Assembly: GCA_024642805.1 (NCBI GenBank) | Contig: JAHEAK010000141.1 | Span: 2,763-9,961 of the forward strand | Reading direction: 5' to 3' | DNA length: 7,199 nt | DNA from: Kofleriaceae bacterium | GTDB taxonomy: Bacteria > Myxococcota_A > Polyangia > Haliangiales > Haliangiaceae | Shown here: in pieces, positions 1 through 6,650 of the stretch | How the letters are laid out: each line of letters starts with the position of its first letter | Position numbering within the stretch: the stretch's first letter is position 1 | Program-made: the position numbers and the translations under genes | Notes under the pieces: generated by a model | Database searches by the model: none | Seen by the model: the letters and a program-made list of their open reading frames with translations, nothing else | Told to the model about the DNA's origin: nothing

Positions 1-1266
1 TGGACGTGGGATCGAAGGCGCCGTTCTCGCGACAGAAGTCGATGACCACCTGGTACAGGCCGGCGTAGCTCGAGTCGGGAATGACGGCCAGGGTGTCTTG
101 CAGCTTGCCGTCAGGCCGGCGTAGCTCGAGTCGGGAATGACGGCCAGGGTGTCTTGCAGCTTGCCGGCGGCGTTCCACATCTTGCCGGAGCTGCGAATCA
201 TGGCAGGCATCGAGGCGTCGATGATGACGTCGCTTGGCACATGCAAATTGGTGATGCCCTTGTCGGAGTCGACCATCGCCAAGGCAGGGCCAGCCTTGTA
301 GATGGCGGCGATGTCGGCCTCGATGGCAGCGCGCGTGTCAGCGGGCAGTGAGCCGAGCTTGCCGAGCAAGTCGCCAAAGCCGTTGTTGACGTCCACTCCC
401 AGCTCATCGAAGGTAGCGCCGTACTTGTCGAAGAGGCTCTTGTAGTACACGCGAACGGCGTGGCCAAAGATGACCGGGTCAGAGACCTTCATCATCGTCG
501 CCTTCATGTGCAGCGAGAAGAGCAGACCCGACGTGCGCGCGTCTTGCACCTCCTTGTCGAGGAAGGCGACCAGGGCGCGCTTGCTCATCAGCGTTGCATC
601 GATGATCTCACCGGCTTGTACCGCCAGCTCCTTGAGCGTGCTGGCCGCACCAGCGTCGTCGACAAGCTCGATCTTGACGCGGGTGGCCTTGTCGAGGGTG
701 AGCGACTGCTCGTTGTGAAAGAAGTCGCCGCTGGCCATGGTGGCCACGCGGGTCTTGCACTCTTTGCTCCACGCGCCCATCGAGTGCGGGTTGCTGCGAG
801 CGTACTGCTTGACCGCCTTGGGTGCTCGGCGATCGGAGTTGCCCTCGCGAAGCACGGGATTGACCGCGCTGCCCTTGACCTTGTTGTAGCGAGCGGCGAC
901 ATCGCGCTCGGCATCGCTGCTTGGTTGCTCGGGAAAGTTCGGAAGTGCGTAGCCCTGGGCTTGTAGCTCGGCAATGGCGCTCTTGAGCTGCGGCACCGAA
1001 GCGCTGATGTTGGGCAGCTTGATGATGTTGGCCTCGGGGCGCTGGGCCAGCTCGCCCAGCTCGCCGAGAGCGTCGCCAACCCGCTGCTCAGGGCTGAGCA
1101 CCTCGGGAAAGTGAGCCAGGATGCGCGCCGCCAGCGAGATGTCGCGGGTCTCGACCTCGACCCCCGCCGGAGCCGTGAATTTCTGGACGATCGGCAACAG
1201 CGAGTAGGTCGCCAGCGCAGGTGCTTCGTCGGTCAGGGTGTAGATAATCGTCGGCTTCGAGCTCAT
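1..1266 (-). CDS. icd: NADP-dependent isocitrate dehydrogenase, monomeric type (partial; frame disrupted near 111)
   Basis: This gene encodes a monomeric isocitrate dehydrogenase, which oxidises isocitrate to 2-oxoglutarate and CO2 with NADP+ in the cytoplasmic TCA cycle. The frame opens at ATG 1264-1266 (MSSKPTIIYTLTDEAPALAT), with TAAGG at 1276-1280 as ribosome binding site. Family hallmarks are NIS at 86-88, GSAVNPVLREGNSDRRAPK at 132-150 (probable isocitrate contacts S133, R140, R146), HMKATMMKVSDPVIFG at 254-269 (K255), and VIIDASMPAMIR at 347-358 (D350, probable metal ligand). Numbering closely tracks the Azotobacter enzyme as I remember it. The family is about 740 residues, so some 320 C-terminal residues, including most of the NADP site, lie outside the window. 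After SSYAGL (codons 380-385) the frame is lost: a 56-bp insertion repeats the previous 55 bp. Removing it restores SSYAGL-YQVVIDFCRENGAFDP, the expected family sequence. The shifted frame stays open to the window edge. Family assignment is secure; whether the gene is functional is not. Confidence 0.93.
   Translation of the reverse strand, partial: MSSKPTIIYTLTDEAPALATYSLLPIVQKFTAPAGVEVETRDISLAARILAHFPEVLSPEQRVGDALGELGELAQRPEANIIKLPNISASVPQLKSAIAELQAQGYALPNFPEQPSSDAERDVAARYNKVKGSAVNPVLREGNSDRRAPKAVKQYARSNPHSMGAWSKECKTRVATMASGDFFHNEQSLTLDKATRVKIELVDDAGAASTLKELAVQAGEIIDATLMSKRALVAFLDKEVQDARTSGLLFSLHMKATMMKVSDPVIFGHAVRVYYKSLFDKYGATFDELGVDVNNGFGDLLGKLGSLPADTRAAIEADIAAIYKAGPALAMVDSDKGITNLHVPSDVIIDASMPAMIRSSGKMWNAAGKLQDTLAVIPDSSYAGLTASCKTPWPSFPTRATPACTRWSSTSVARTAPSIPRP
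56..166. repeat. 55-bp direct repeat, near-tandem, inside icd
   Basis: Bases 56-110 and 112-166 are identical over 55 bp, separated by the single base T111. The flanking bases differ (A55 versus T111, T111 versus G167), so the repeat ends exactly there. The period of 56 is not a multiple of three, so the duplication shifts the icd frame. On the minus strand each copy encodes the same stretch, from GKLQDTLAVIPD to SSYAGL, when read in its own frame. The single unmatched junction base fits end joining or polymerase template switching, or an assembly join. Confidence 0.97.
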
Positions 1267-1275
1267 AGCTGCGTA

Positions 1276-1280
1276 CCTTA
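1276..1280 (-). promoter_or_regulatory. Ribosome binding site of icd
   Basis: On the minus strand TAAGG lies nine bases before the ATG at 1266. It supports MSSKPTIIYT as the true N-terminus. No convincing -35/-10 pair was found further upstream. Confidence 0.6.
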
Positions 1281-1451
1281 TGCGATCTGTTGGCCCTGGC
1301 CCACCGCCGCAAGCAACCATCATGCGGGCTTGTGCGGCGGCGCCCCCGAATTGCCCTCAGGAGAGCGCAAATGAGGCCAGGAAGGCCCTTGAGCGCCTTG
1401 CCGTGGCCATCTAGTCTGAACACGGGCGAGAGATCAGACGAGGTAGGAACG

Positions 1452-2468
1452 ATGGGTACCCTTGCAAGCTTGCTGGCGATTGTCTGCTCCGCCTCCGTCG
1501 TGGCGAGCTGCGGCAGGAGTGAGGGCAAGGGGCCACCTGGCGCGCTCGCCAACAAGAAGGGTGCGAGCAGCGAGGACGCCGCGCCTGCCCATGCCGAGCT
1601 TGGCCCGGGCAGGTTTGTGATGGCCTGCTGGGAGGCCTACAACGCCAAGGACGAGGGGCTGCTTGCCAAGTGCTACGGCGATAGCTCCGAACTCTCGCTT
1701 GTCGATTTTGCGCCACCGATGCGAGCTGTCGGTACGAGCGCGGCTCTGGCCTTTCACAAGAGCTTCTGGGACTCCTCCTCCGATCTGAAATCCGAGGCTC
1801 AGCTGGTGCTGCGCAGCGGTCAACGAGTCGCCGCCATCCTCTTGACTAGCGGCACCAACGATGGCCCCTTCTTGGATGAACCGCCGAGCGAGCAGTCCTT
1901 CTCGCGCCTCGAGGCCCAGCTCTTGAGCGTCGACCCGCAGGGAACGATTGCCAAGACCGAGATCTGGCTCGATCAGAACACCGTGGCGCACCAGGCGGCC
2001 TTGCCGGCGATGGCCGGAGCGCCCGATCAAGAGAGCGCCTGGCCGGAGGAAATCTTTCAGGTCGCCGAGAACAGTCCAGCGGAAAGCGCCAACCTGAAAC
2101 TCGTACAAAGTCTTAGAAAGTCCATGCAAGATGGCAATACAGCCCCGTTCATGGCGCATGTCGCCGAGGATGTGAGCTTTCGCTATCAGGGACAGCGCGA
2201 GCTAGCGGTCGGCCGTGAGGCCTATGCCAAGGTTCTCACATCGTGGATGGGCATGAACCAGCGCGTACGCCTGGAGCGCGATCTGTGGGCCGCGGGCAAG
2301 TGGGTCGTTTCAGTCAACGACAACATCACGCCTGCAGAAGCGGGCCCGCCCGAGGGTAAAGGTCAGAGCGTCAAGAGCCGCACCCTCGAGTTCTTTCGAT
2401 TCGTCGACGGCAAGCTCTCGAGCCATTGGGTCTTTGAAAACAGCCAGGTCTACTCGCGCCCGCACTAG
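1452..2468 (+). CDS. Predicted lipoprotein with two NTF2/SnoaL-like domains, function unknown
   Basis: This is a 338-residue protein starting at ATG 1452. Residues 4-18 are hydrophobic and followed by a lipobox VASC with Cys20, so it is probably a lipid-anchored envelope protein. Residues 21-50 form a low-complexity Gly/Ala/Ser/Lys linker. Two similar alpha+beta segments follow. The first (about 54-180) has FVMACWEAYNAKDEGLLAKCY, the helix-turn of NTF2/SnoaL-like folds, ending in strands such as KTEIWLDQN. The second (about 214-331) has LVQSLRKSMQDGN...FMAHVAEDVSFRY and ends in RTLEFFRFVDGKLSSHWVFEN. The NTF2-like superfamily includes ester cyclases, isomerases and non-catalytic binding domains, so no reaction can be assigned. 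GAGG at 1440-1443 is a suitable ribosome binding site. The signal n-region has no Lys or Arg, which is unusual. An alternative ATG at 1371 has a stronger Shine-Dalgarno (AGGAG 1359-1363) but would put 27 extra residues, rich in rare AGG/AGA/GGA codons, before the signal. The gene diverges from icd and converges on recA. Confidence 0.82.
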   Translation: MGTLASLLAIVCSASVVASCGRSEGKGPPGALANKKGASSEDAAPAHAELGPGRFVMACWEAYNAKDEGLLAKCYGDSSELSLVDFAPPMRAVGTSAALAFHKSFWDSSSDLKSEAQLVLRSGQRVAAILLTSGTNDGPFLDEPPSEQSFSRLEAQLLSVDPQGTIAKTEIWLDQNTVAHQAALPAMAGAPDQESAWPEEIFQVAENSPAESANLKLVQSLRKSMQDGNTAPFMAHVAEDVSFRYQGQRELAVGREAYAKVLTSWMGMNQRVRLERDLWAAGKWVVSVNDNITPAEAGPPEGKGQSVKSRTLEFFRFVDGKLSSHWVFENSQVYSRPH

Positions 2469-2506
2469 GCACGAGCAAGCCCGACAAGACAATGAGAGGC
2501 AAGATA

Positions 2507-2530
2507 CAGCCGGCGCGCGGGCACCGGCTG
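2507..2530 (-). terminator. Hairpin in the lipoprotein/recA convergent gap, possible bidirectional terminator
   Basis: Bases 2507-2513 (CAGCCGG) pair perfectly with 2524-2530 (CCGGCTG), with two further G-C pairs possible inside after a C/A mismatch. It lies 15 bases after the recA stop and 39 bases after the lipoprotein stop, where a shared terminator is expected. On the recA-sense strand it is followed by TATCTTGCCTCTC, which is only moderately T-rich, so intrinsic termination would be inefficient. Confidence 0.45.
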
Positions 2531-2544
2531 CATCGATCGAGTGA

Positions 2545-3687
2545 CTATGCGCTTGGCTGCGTGTTGCGCGCGCTGCCCTTGGCGGCCACGGTCTTGGGAG
2601 CCGCGTCTTTGTCATCGCCCTCTGTGCCTGCGTCCTTGCCGGCCGCTTCGACCACTTCGATCTTGGGACCGATGTCGAAGTGCGCCATGAGCTTGGCGTG
2701 AATCGCCTTGAAGATCTCAGGGTTCTCCTTGAGAAAGTCCTTGGCGTTTTCACGGCCCTGGCCGATGCGCTCGTCGCCGTAGCTGAGCCAGGCGCCGCTC
2801 TTGTCGATGATGCCGGCCTCGACGCCGTGATCGATAAGCTCACCCTCAATGGAGATGCCCTCGCCGTAGAGGATGTCGAACTCGGCCTCGCGGAAGGGCG
2901 GTGCGACCTTGTTCTTGACCACCTTGACGCGGGTGCGGTTGCCGACCACGCCGTCGCCCTTTTTGATGGCGCCGATGCGGCGGATATCCATGCGCACCGA
3001 GCAGTAGAACTTGAGGGCGTTGCCGCCGGTGGTGGTCTCGGGGCTGCCGAACATGACACCGATCTTCATGCGGATCTGGTTGATGAAGATGACCGTGGTG
3101 TGCGACTTGGAAATGGCACCGGTCAGCTTGCGCAGGGCCTGGCTCATGAGGCGAGCGTGGGCGCCGACGTGGTGATCGCCCATATCACCCTCGAGCTCGT
3201 TGCGCGGGGTGAGCGCCGCCACCGAGTCGATGACGATCAGATCCAGAGCGTTGGAGCGCACCAGCATGTCGGCGATGTCGAGAGCTTGCTCGCCGCAATC
3301 GGGCTGCGAGACCAGGAGCTCATCGGTCTTGACGCCGAGCTTGCGTGCGTAACCGACATCGAGCGCGTGCTCAGCATCGATGAAAGCGCATACACCGCCG
3401 CGCTTTTGCGCTTCGGCGATGGCATGCAGGGTCAGAGTGGTTTTGCCGCTCGACTCCGGTCCGTAGATCTCGACGATGCGACCGCGGGGCAGACCGCCCA
3501 CACCAAGGGCGATGTCCAGACCGATGGATCCCGTCGAGGTGGTTGCGACCTCGAGAACCGGTGCATCGTCCAGGCGCATGATCGAGCCGCGCCCGAACTG
3601 CTTCTCGATGGCGCCCATCGCCAGTTCAATTGCCTTGCCGCGATCGTCGCTGACTTCTACTTTTTTATTGCTGCTCTTGCTTGCCAT
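2545..3687 (-). CDS. recA: Recombinase RecA
   Basis: RecA forms ATP-dependent filaments on single-stranded DNA, catalyses strand exchange in homologous repair, and stimulates LexA self-cleavage where an SOS system exists. The protein is 380 residues (E. coli 353) and appears full length. Visible elements are Walker A GPESSGKTT (76-84, K82), catalytic Glu in DAEHALD (E106), Walker B LIVIDS (150-155), L1 DNA loop (about 166-175), L2 loop beginning NQIRMKIGVMFGSPETTTGG (203-222, Q204), and a charged Asp/Lys/Ala-rich tail (350-380). The start at ATG 3685-3687 is supported by ACGGAG at 3695-3700, seven bases upstream. Departures from E. coli are His172 for Ser162 in L1, Ala176-His177 for Leu166-Ala167 just after it, and Cys131 for Thr121 in SQPDCGEQAL. 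I believe the GDHHVG loop occurs in other deltaproteobacterial RecAs but could not check. It is the last gene of the cinA-thpR-recA cluster and may also have its own promoter. Confidence 0.98.
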   Translation of the reverse strand: MASKSSNKKVEVSDDRGKAIELAMGAIEKQFGRGSIMRLDDAPVLEVATTSTGSIGLDIALGVGGLPRGRIVEIYGPESSGKTTLTLHAIAEAQKRGGVCAFIDAEHALDVGYARKLGVKTDELLVSQPDCGEQALDIADMLVRSNALDLIVIDSVAALTPRNELEGDMGDHHVGAHARLMSQALRKLTGAISKSHTTVIFINQIRMKIGVMFGSPETTTGGNALKFYCSVRMDIRRIGAIKKGDGVVGNRTRVKVVKNKVAPPFREAEFDILYGEGISIEGELIDHGVEAGIIDKSGAWLSYGDERIGQGRENAKDFLKENPEIFKAIHAKLMAHFDIGPKIEVVEAAGKDAGTEGDDKDAAPKTVAAKGSARNTQPSA

Positions 3688-3694
3688 CTGGATG

Positions 3695-3700
3695 CTCCGT
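3695..3700 (-). promoter_or_regulatory. Ribosome binding site of recA
   Basis: ACGGAG on the minus strand lies seven bases before the ATG at 3687. Both spacing and sequence are good and settle the MASKSSNKK start. Confidence 0.65.
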
Positions 3701-3717
3701 TACTGGGCCTCGACCCG

Positions 3718-3723
3718 GTTATA
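3718..3723 (-). promoter_or_regulatory. Possible -10 element of a recA-proximal promoter
   Basis: The minus strand reads TATAAC here, five of six matches to the TATAAT consensus, inside the most AT-rich patch (3719-3728) of an otherwise GC-rich intergenic region. Transcription would begin about 24 bases before the start codon. No -35 hexamer is recognisable at 16-18 bp upstream (it reads C/G-rich), so an activator or another sigma factor would be required. No E. coli-type (CTGT-N8-ACAG) or Bacillus-type (GAAC-N4-GTTC) LexA box was seen between 3688 and 3847. Confidence 0.35.
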
Positions 3724-3738
3724 TAAATCGCTGCGCCA

Positions 3739-3777
3739 CCCCCGGAGGGGCTTCGGTTGCCTCCTGTGCGGCAGGAG
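3739..3777 (-). other. Paired hairpins in the thpR-recA intergenic region
   Basis: Two inverted repeats sit back to back. CTCCTG 3761-3766 pairs with CAGGAG 3772-3777 around a five-base loop, and CCCC 3740-3743 pairs with GGGG 3747-3750 around three bases. On the cinA-thpR sense strand they follow the thpR stop by about 70 bases, with no T-run after either. They could attenuate read-through into recA or stabilise the end of the cinA-thpR message. The AGGAGG-like sequence within the first could be a chance match, since no start codon follows it suitably. Confidence 0.35.
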
Positions 3778-3847
3778 TTGCGCCCGGTTGGTGTCCTTTC
3801 TACCCCTGCGGTATGACGGCCAATCGCCGTTGAACACCGCTCATGGG

Positions 3848-4429
3848 CTATTCCAGACGCCAGCTGGCGATTTTTTCGTACTCAGAAGTTTCCGATTCTA
3901 CTGAGCTTTTGTAGAGAAGCAAGCTTTCGACCGCACTTTTACTGAACACGTGCGCAGGAACTGATTGAACTAGCTTCGTCAGGTCGGGGGCGCCCTTGCA
4001 GCGAGCCATGGTGAGGTGCGGATGGAAGGCGCGCGACTCGGCCGGGAAGCCGAGTTCGACCATGGCCGCCGACACCGAGCCGGCCAGCGCCGCCAGGCTC
4101 CCAGCCCCATCATCGATGCCGGCCCACAGCACCTGCGCCTTGTCGATGCTGGGAAAGCCACCCAGATCCCGACAGCGCATCTCAAAAGGCTTGTGACCGA
4201 CAATCGCTCGCTGCACCCGATCTCGAATGGCGGGCACGACCTCGGGCTTGACCCAGCCCAGATAGGAAAGGGTCACGTGGTAGCGAGCAGGTGCCACCCA
4301 GCGCAGGTCCATCTTGGCGGCCGTGCTTTGCTCTTTGATGAGCGTGGCGGCGCCCGCCACCGCACGCAAGGTGCGCAGCGACACCGGAATGCCAATGAAC
4401 AGACGCATGCTTTCGCTTTCGAGACTCAC
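3848..4429 (-). CDS. thpR: RNA 2',3'-cyclic phosphodiesterase, ThpR/LigT family (2H phosphoesterase)
   Basis: This is a 193-residue cytoplasmic protein of the 2H phosphoesterase superfamily. Members open 2',3'-cyclic phosphates on RNA ends to 2'-phosphomonoesters, and E. coli ThpR was first described as a 2'-5' RNA ligase. Both signature H-x-T-hydrophobic motifs are present: HVTL at 51-54 (in YHVTLSYLG) and HLTM at 138-141 (in FHPHLTMAR), so both catalytic histidines are intact. Length is typical. The start is GTG at 4427-4429, two bases after the cinA stop, with GAGGAG formed by the last two cinA codons five bases ahead, which implies coupled translation. The family's usual N-terminus MRLFIGIP begins at the in-frame ATG 4406-4408 (Met8), but that codon has no good ribosome binding site, so I prefer GTG. 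The C-terminal third is noticeably more AT-rich than the rest. The function of the cinA-thpR-recA linkage is not established. Confidence 0.94.
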   Translation of the reverse strand: MSLESESMRLFIGIPVSLRTLRAVAGAATLIKEQSTAAKMDLRWVAPARYHVTLSYLGWVKPEVVPAIRDRVQRAIVGHKPFEMRCRDLGGFPSIDKAQVLWAGIDDGAGSLAALAGSVSAAMVELGFPAESRAFHPHLTMARCKGAPDLTKLVQSVPAHVFSKSAVESLLLYKSSVESETSEYEKIASWRLE

Positions 4430-4440
4430 TGCTACTCCTC
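4430..4440 (-). promoter_or_regulatory. Coupling site: cinA stop with embedded thpR ribosome binding site
   Basis: On the minus strand GAGGAG (4435-4440, the final two Glu codons of cinA) is followed by TAG, two bases, then GTG. Spacing from GAGGAG to GTG is five bases. Ribosomes ending cinA can restart directly on thpR, which decides the GTG start over the downstream ATG. Confidence 0.65.
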
Positions 4441-5700
4441 AGACTCTAGCGTTGCCACCAGCTGCCGTCGAACCATGTTGAGCGCCCAATGCGCCGCCAG
4501 TCGACGCACCTGATCGCGCGCGCCGGGCCAGTTGTACTTTTTGGCATGGCGCTGTCCACCGGGACCGGCGACCGCGATCCAAACCGTGCCGACCGGCTTG
4601 TCGACGCTGCCGCCATCGGGGCCCGCGATGCCACTCACCGAGACGCCCCAATCGACGCCGACGCGCTCGCGCACGCCGATGGCCATCTCCAGGACGACCT
4701 CTTCGCTGACGGCGCCGTGCGCGGCCAGAGTGGCCTCCGACACGCCCAGCTGGCGGACTTTCTCGGCATTGGAATAGGTAACGCATGCGCCCATGAAGCA
4801 CGCAGAAGAGCCGGGAATCGCGGTTATCAGGCTGGCTACCATGCCGCCCGTGCACGACTCGGCGCAGGCAATGCTCTGGCCTTTGTCGATGAGCTTGCGC
4901 ACCAAGACGGCCGGCAGGCTGTCGCCATCGTAACCGTAGATGAGCCCATCGAGCCGCGCTTCTACCTCGACGCACATCGCGTCGAGTCGAGCCTGCGCGA
5001 CCGTGGCATCGCGGTGGCGAAGCACGAGCTTGACCAGGGTCTCGGGGAACTTGACCTGGTAGTGCAGGCTCGCGCCCTCTTCCATGCGCAGTCCTTCAAG
5101 AGCAGTGGCGATCTGTGACTCGCCGCGACCGAAGACTCGAAAGATCTTGCGCGCGATGTGGTCGCTCTCTTCGCCTCGTGCCTGCAAGAGCTCGCCGACG
5201 CGGGCGCGCAGATGCGTGTCGAAGATCGCGTGTAGCTCGCGGGGCGGGCCGGGCAGACAGATGACGAGGGCATTGCCAAGCTGGATTTCGAAGGCGGGAG
5301 CCAGGCCAGCGGGATTGTCGTAGACCCGCGAGCCTTGCAGGCAGCGCACCTGACGGGTGGCGTTGTCGACAAGAGCGATACCGGCGCTGGCAAAGCGCGT
5401 GCGCATGCGCTCGGCGGAGGGCTCGTGGATCACGGCGCGCTGCCTGGCGATCTCGGCCATCACATCCACCGTCAAGTCGTCCATGGTCGGGCCCAAACCG
5501 CCAGAGACGAAAACCAAATCACTGCGCTGAGCGGCGTTTTCGATGCACGCCCGCATGGGGGCCACCAGGTCACCGCACGTTATTATGTGCTCGACCGTGA
5601 CCTCCAGGTCCCAGAGGGCGGCGGCCAGCCAGGAGGCGTTGGTATTGACTATCTCGCCCCGGCACAGCTCGTCACCGACAGTAATGAGTTCGGCCCTCAT
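4432..5700 (-). CDS. cinA: CinA family protein: ADP-ribose pyrophosphatase / NMN deamidase
   Basis: This is a full-length two-domain CinA of 422 residues. Residues 1-170 form the MoaB/MogA-like domain (family: ADP-ribose pyrophosphatase, COG1058), with VGDELCRGEIVNTNASWLA at 8-26, SGGLGPTMDDLT at 66-77 and LPGPPREL at 149-156. Residues about 262-415 form the CinA C-terminal domain (PncC type, hydrolysing NMN to nicotinate mononucleotide), with AESCTGG at 280-286, YSNAEK at 309-314, SGIAGPDGG at 356-364 and KPVGTVWIA at 368-376. Both active regions look intact, so a dual role in recycling pyridine-nucleotide breakdown products is likely. I chose ATG 5698-5700 because MRAELITVGDEL matches the family N-terminus; an in-frame GTG at 5718 adds six residues. 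Neither has a clear Shine-Dalgarno. Its last codons supply the thpR ribosome binding site, and it leads a same-strand cluster ending in recA. The competence name is historical and does not show competence here. Confidence 0.96.
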   Translation of the reverse strand: MRAELITVGDELCRGEIVNTNASWLAAALWDLEVTVEHIITCGDLVAPMRACIENAAQRSDLVFVSGGLGPTMDDLTVDVMAEIARQRAVIHEPSAERMRTRFASAGIALVDNATRQVRCLQGSRVYDNPAGLAPAFEIQLGNALVICLPGPPRELHAIFDTHLRARVGELLQARGEESDHIARKIFRVFGRGESQIATALEGLRMEEGASLHYQVKFPETLVKLVLRHRDATVAQARLDAMCVEVEARLDGLIYGYDGDSLPAVLVRKLIDKGQSIACAESCTGGMVASLITAIPGSSACFMGACVTYSNAEKVRQLGVSEATLAAHGAVSEEVVLEMAIGVRERVGVDWGVSVSGIAGPDGGSVDKPVGTVWIAVAGPGGQRHAKKYNWPGARDQVRRLAAHWALNMVRRQLVATLESEE

Positions 5701-5756
5701 GGCCCGGCCATCGTACACGGGCCGGTCGCTTAACGCGTCGGATCTGCCTGGAAACG

Positions 5757-5786
5757 TTGACGACGCTTTTTGGACTCCCCTAAACT
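5757..5786 (+). promoter_or_regulatory. Sigma70-like promoter for the PP2C phosphatase gene
   Basis: TTGACG at 5757-5762 (five of six to the -35 consensus) is followed after 18 bp by TAAACT at 5781-5786 (four of six to the -10), or after 17 bp by CTAAAC. Transcription would start near 5793, about 30 bases before the TTG start codon. This is the best -35/-10 pair I saw in the window. Confidence 0.5.
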
Positions 5787-5822
5787 CATGGCGAGGCTTC
5801 CACTGACCTCCGCAGTCGACTC

Positions 5823-6587
<765 letters not shown>

Positions 6588-6633
6588 GCTGCCCTCGGGC
6601 GCTGGCGATGGTTCGCTCTCGGGCCCGCCACTC

Positions 6634-6640
6634 GGAAGGA
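6634..6640 (+). promoter_or_regulatory. Ribosome binding site of the YceI-family gene
   Basis: GGAAGGA lies ten bases before ATG 6651, slightly long spacing but a strong purine match. It supports the MATYSID start. Confidence 0.5.
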
Positions 6641-6650
6641 CACGAGCGAC

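Noticed and set aside
1267..1451. Promoters in the icd/lipoprotein divergent region
   Set aside because: TTGC-type hexamers occur on both strands, but none is paired with a credible -10 at 16-18 bp, so no promoter was called.
1088..1555. Long minus-strand open frame crossing the icd start and the divergent intergenic region
   Set aside because: It overlaps the real icd frame, gives low-complexity Arg/Ala-rich protein with no family signature, and is explained by high GC.
1434..2159. 241-codon minus-strand open frame opposite the lipoprotein
   Set aside because: It is a complement shadow. The plus strand has the signal peptide, the lipobox and coherent domain structure.
2680..3726. 348-codon open frame on the plus strand opposite recA
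   Set aside because: It is antisense to the whole core of recA and reads Asp/Val/Ala/Leu-rich sequence typical of the complement of a high-GC gene; no motif is seen.
3827..3840. GTTCAAC-containing stretch as a myxobacterial-type LexA box for recA
   Set aside because: Only the GTTCA core matches. The preceding ten bases agree poorly with the consensus I remember, and it is about 140 bases from the recA start.
2545..5700. cinA-thpR-recA as a new defence or competence island
   Set aside because: This gene grouping is widespread in bacteria, all three proteins are standard, and there are no effectors, toxins, nucleases or mobile elements around it.
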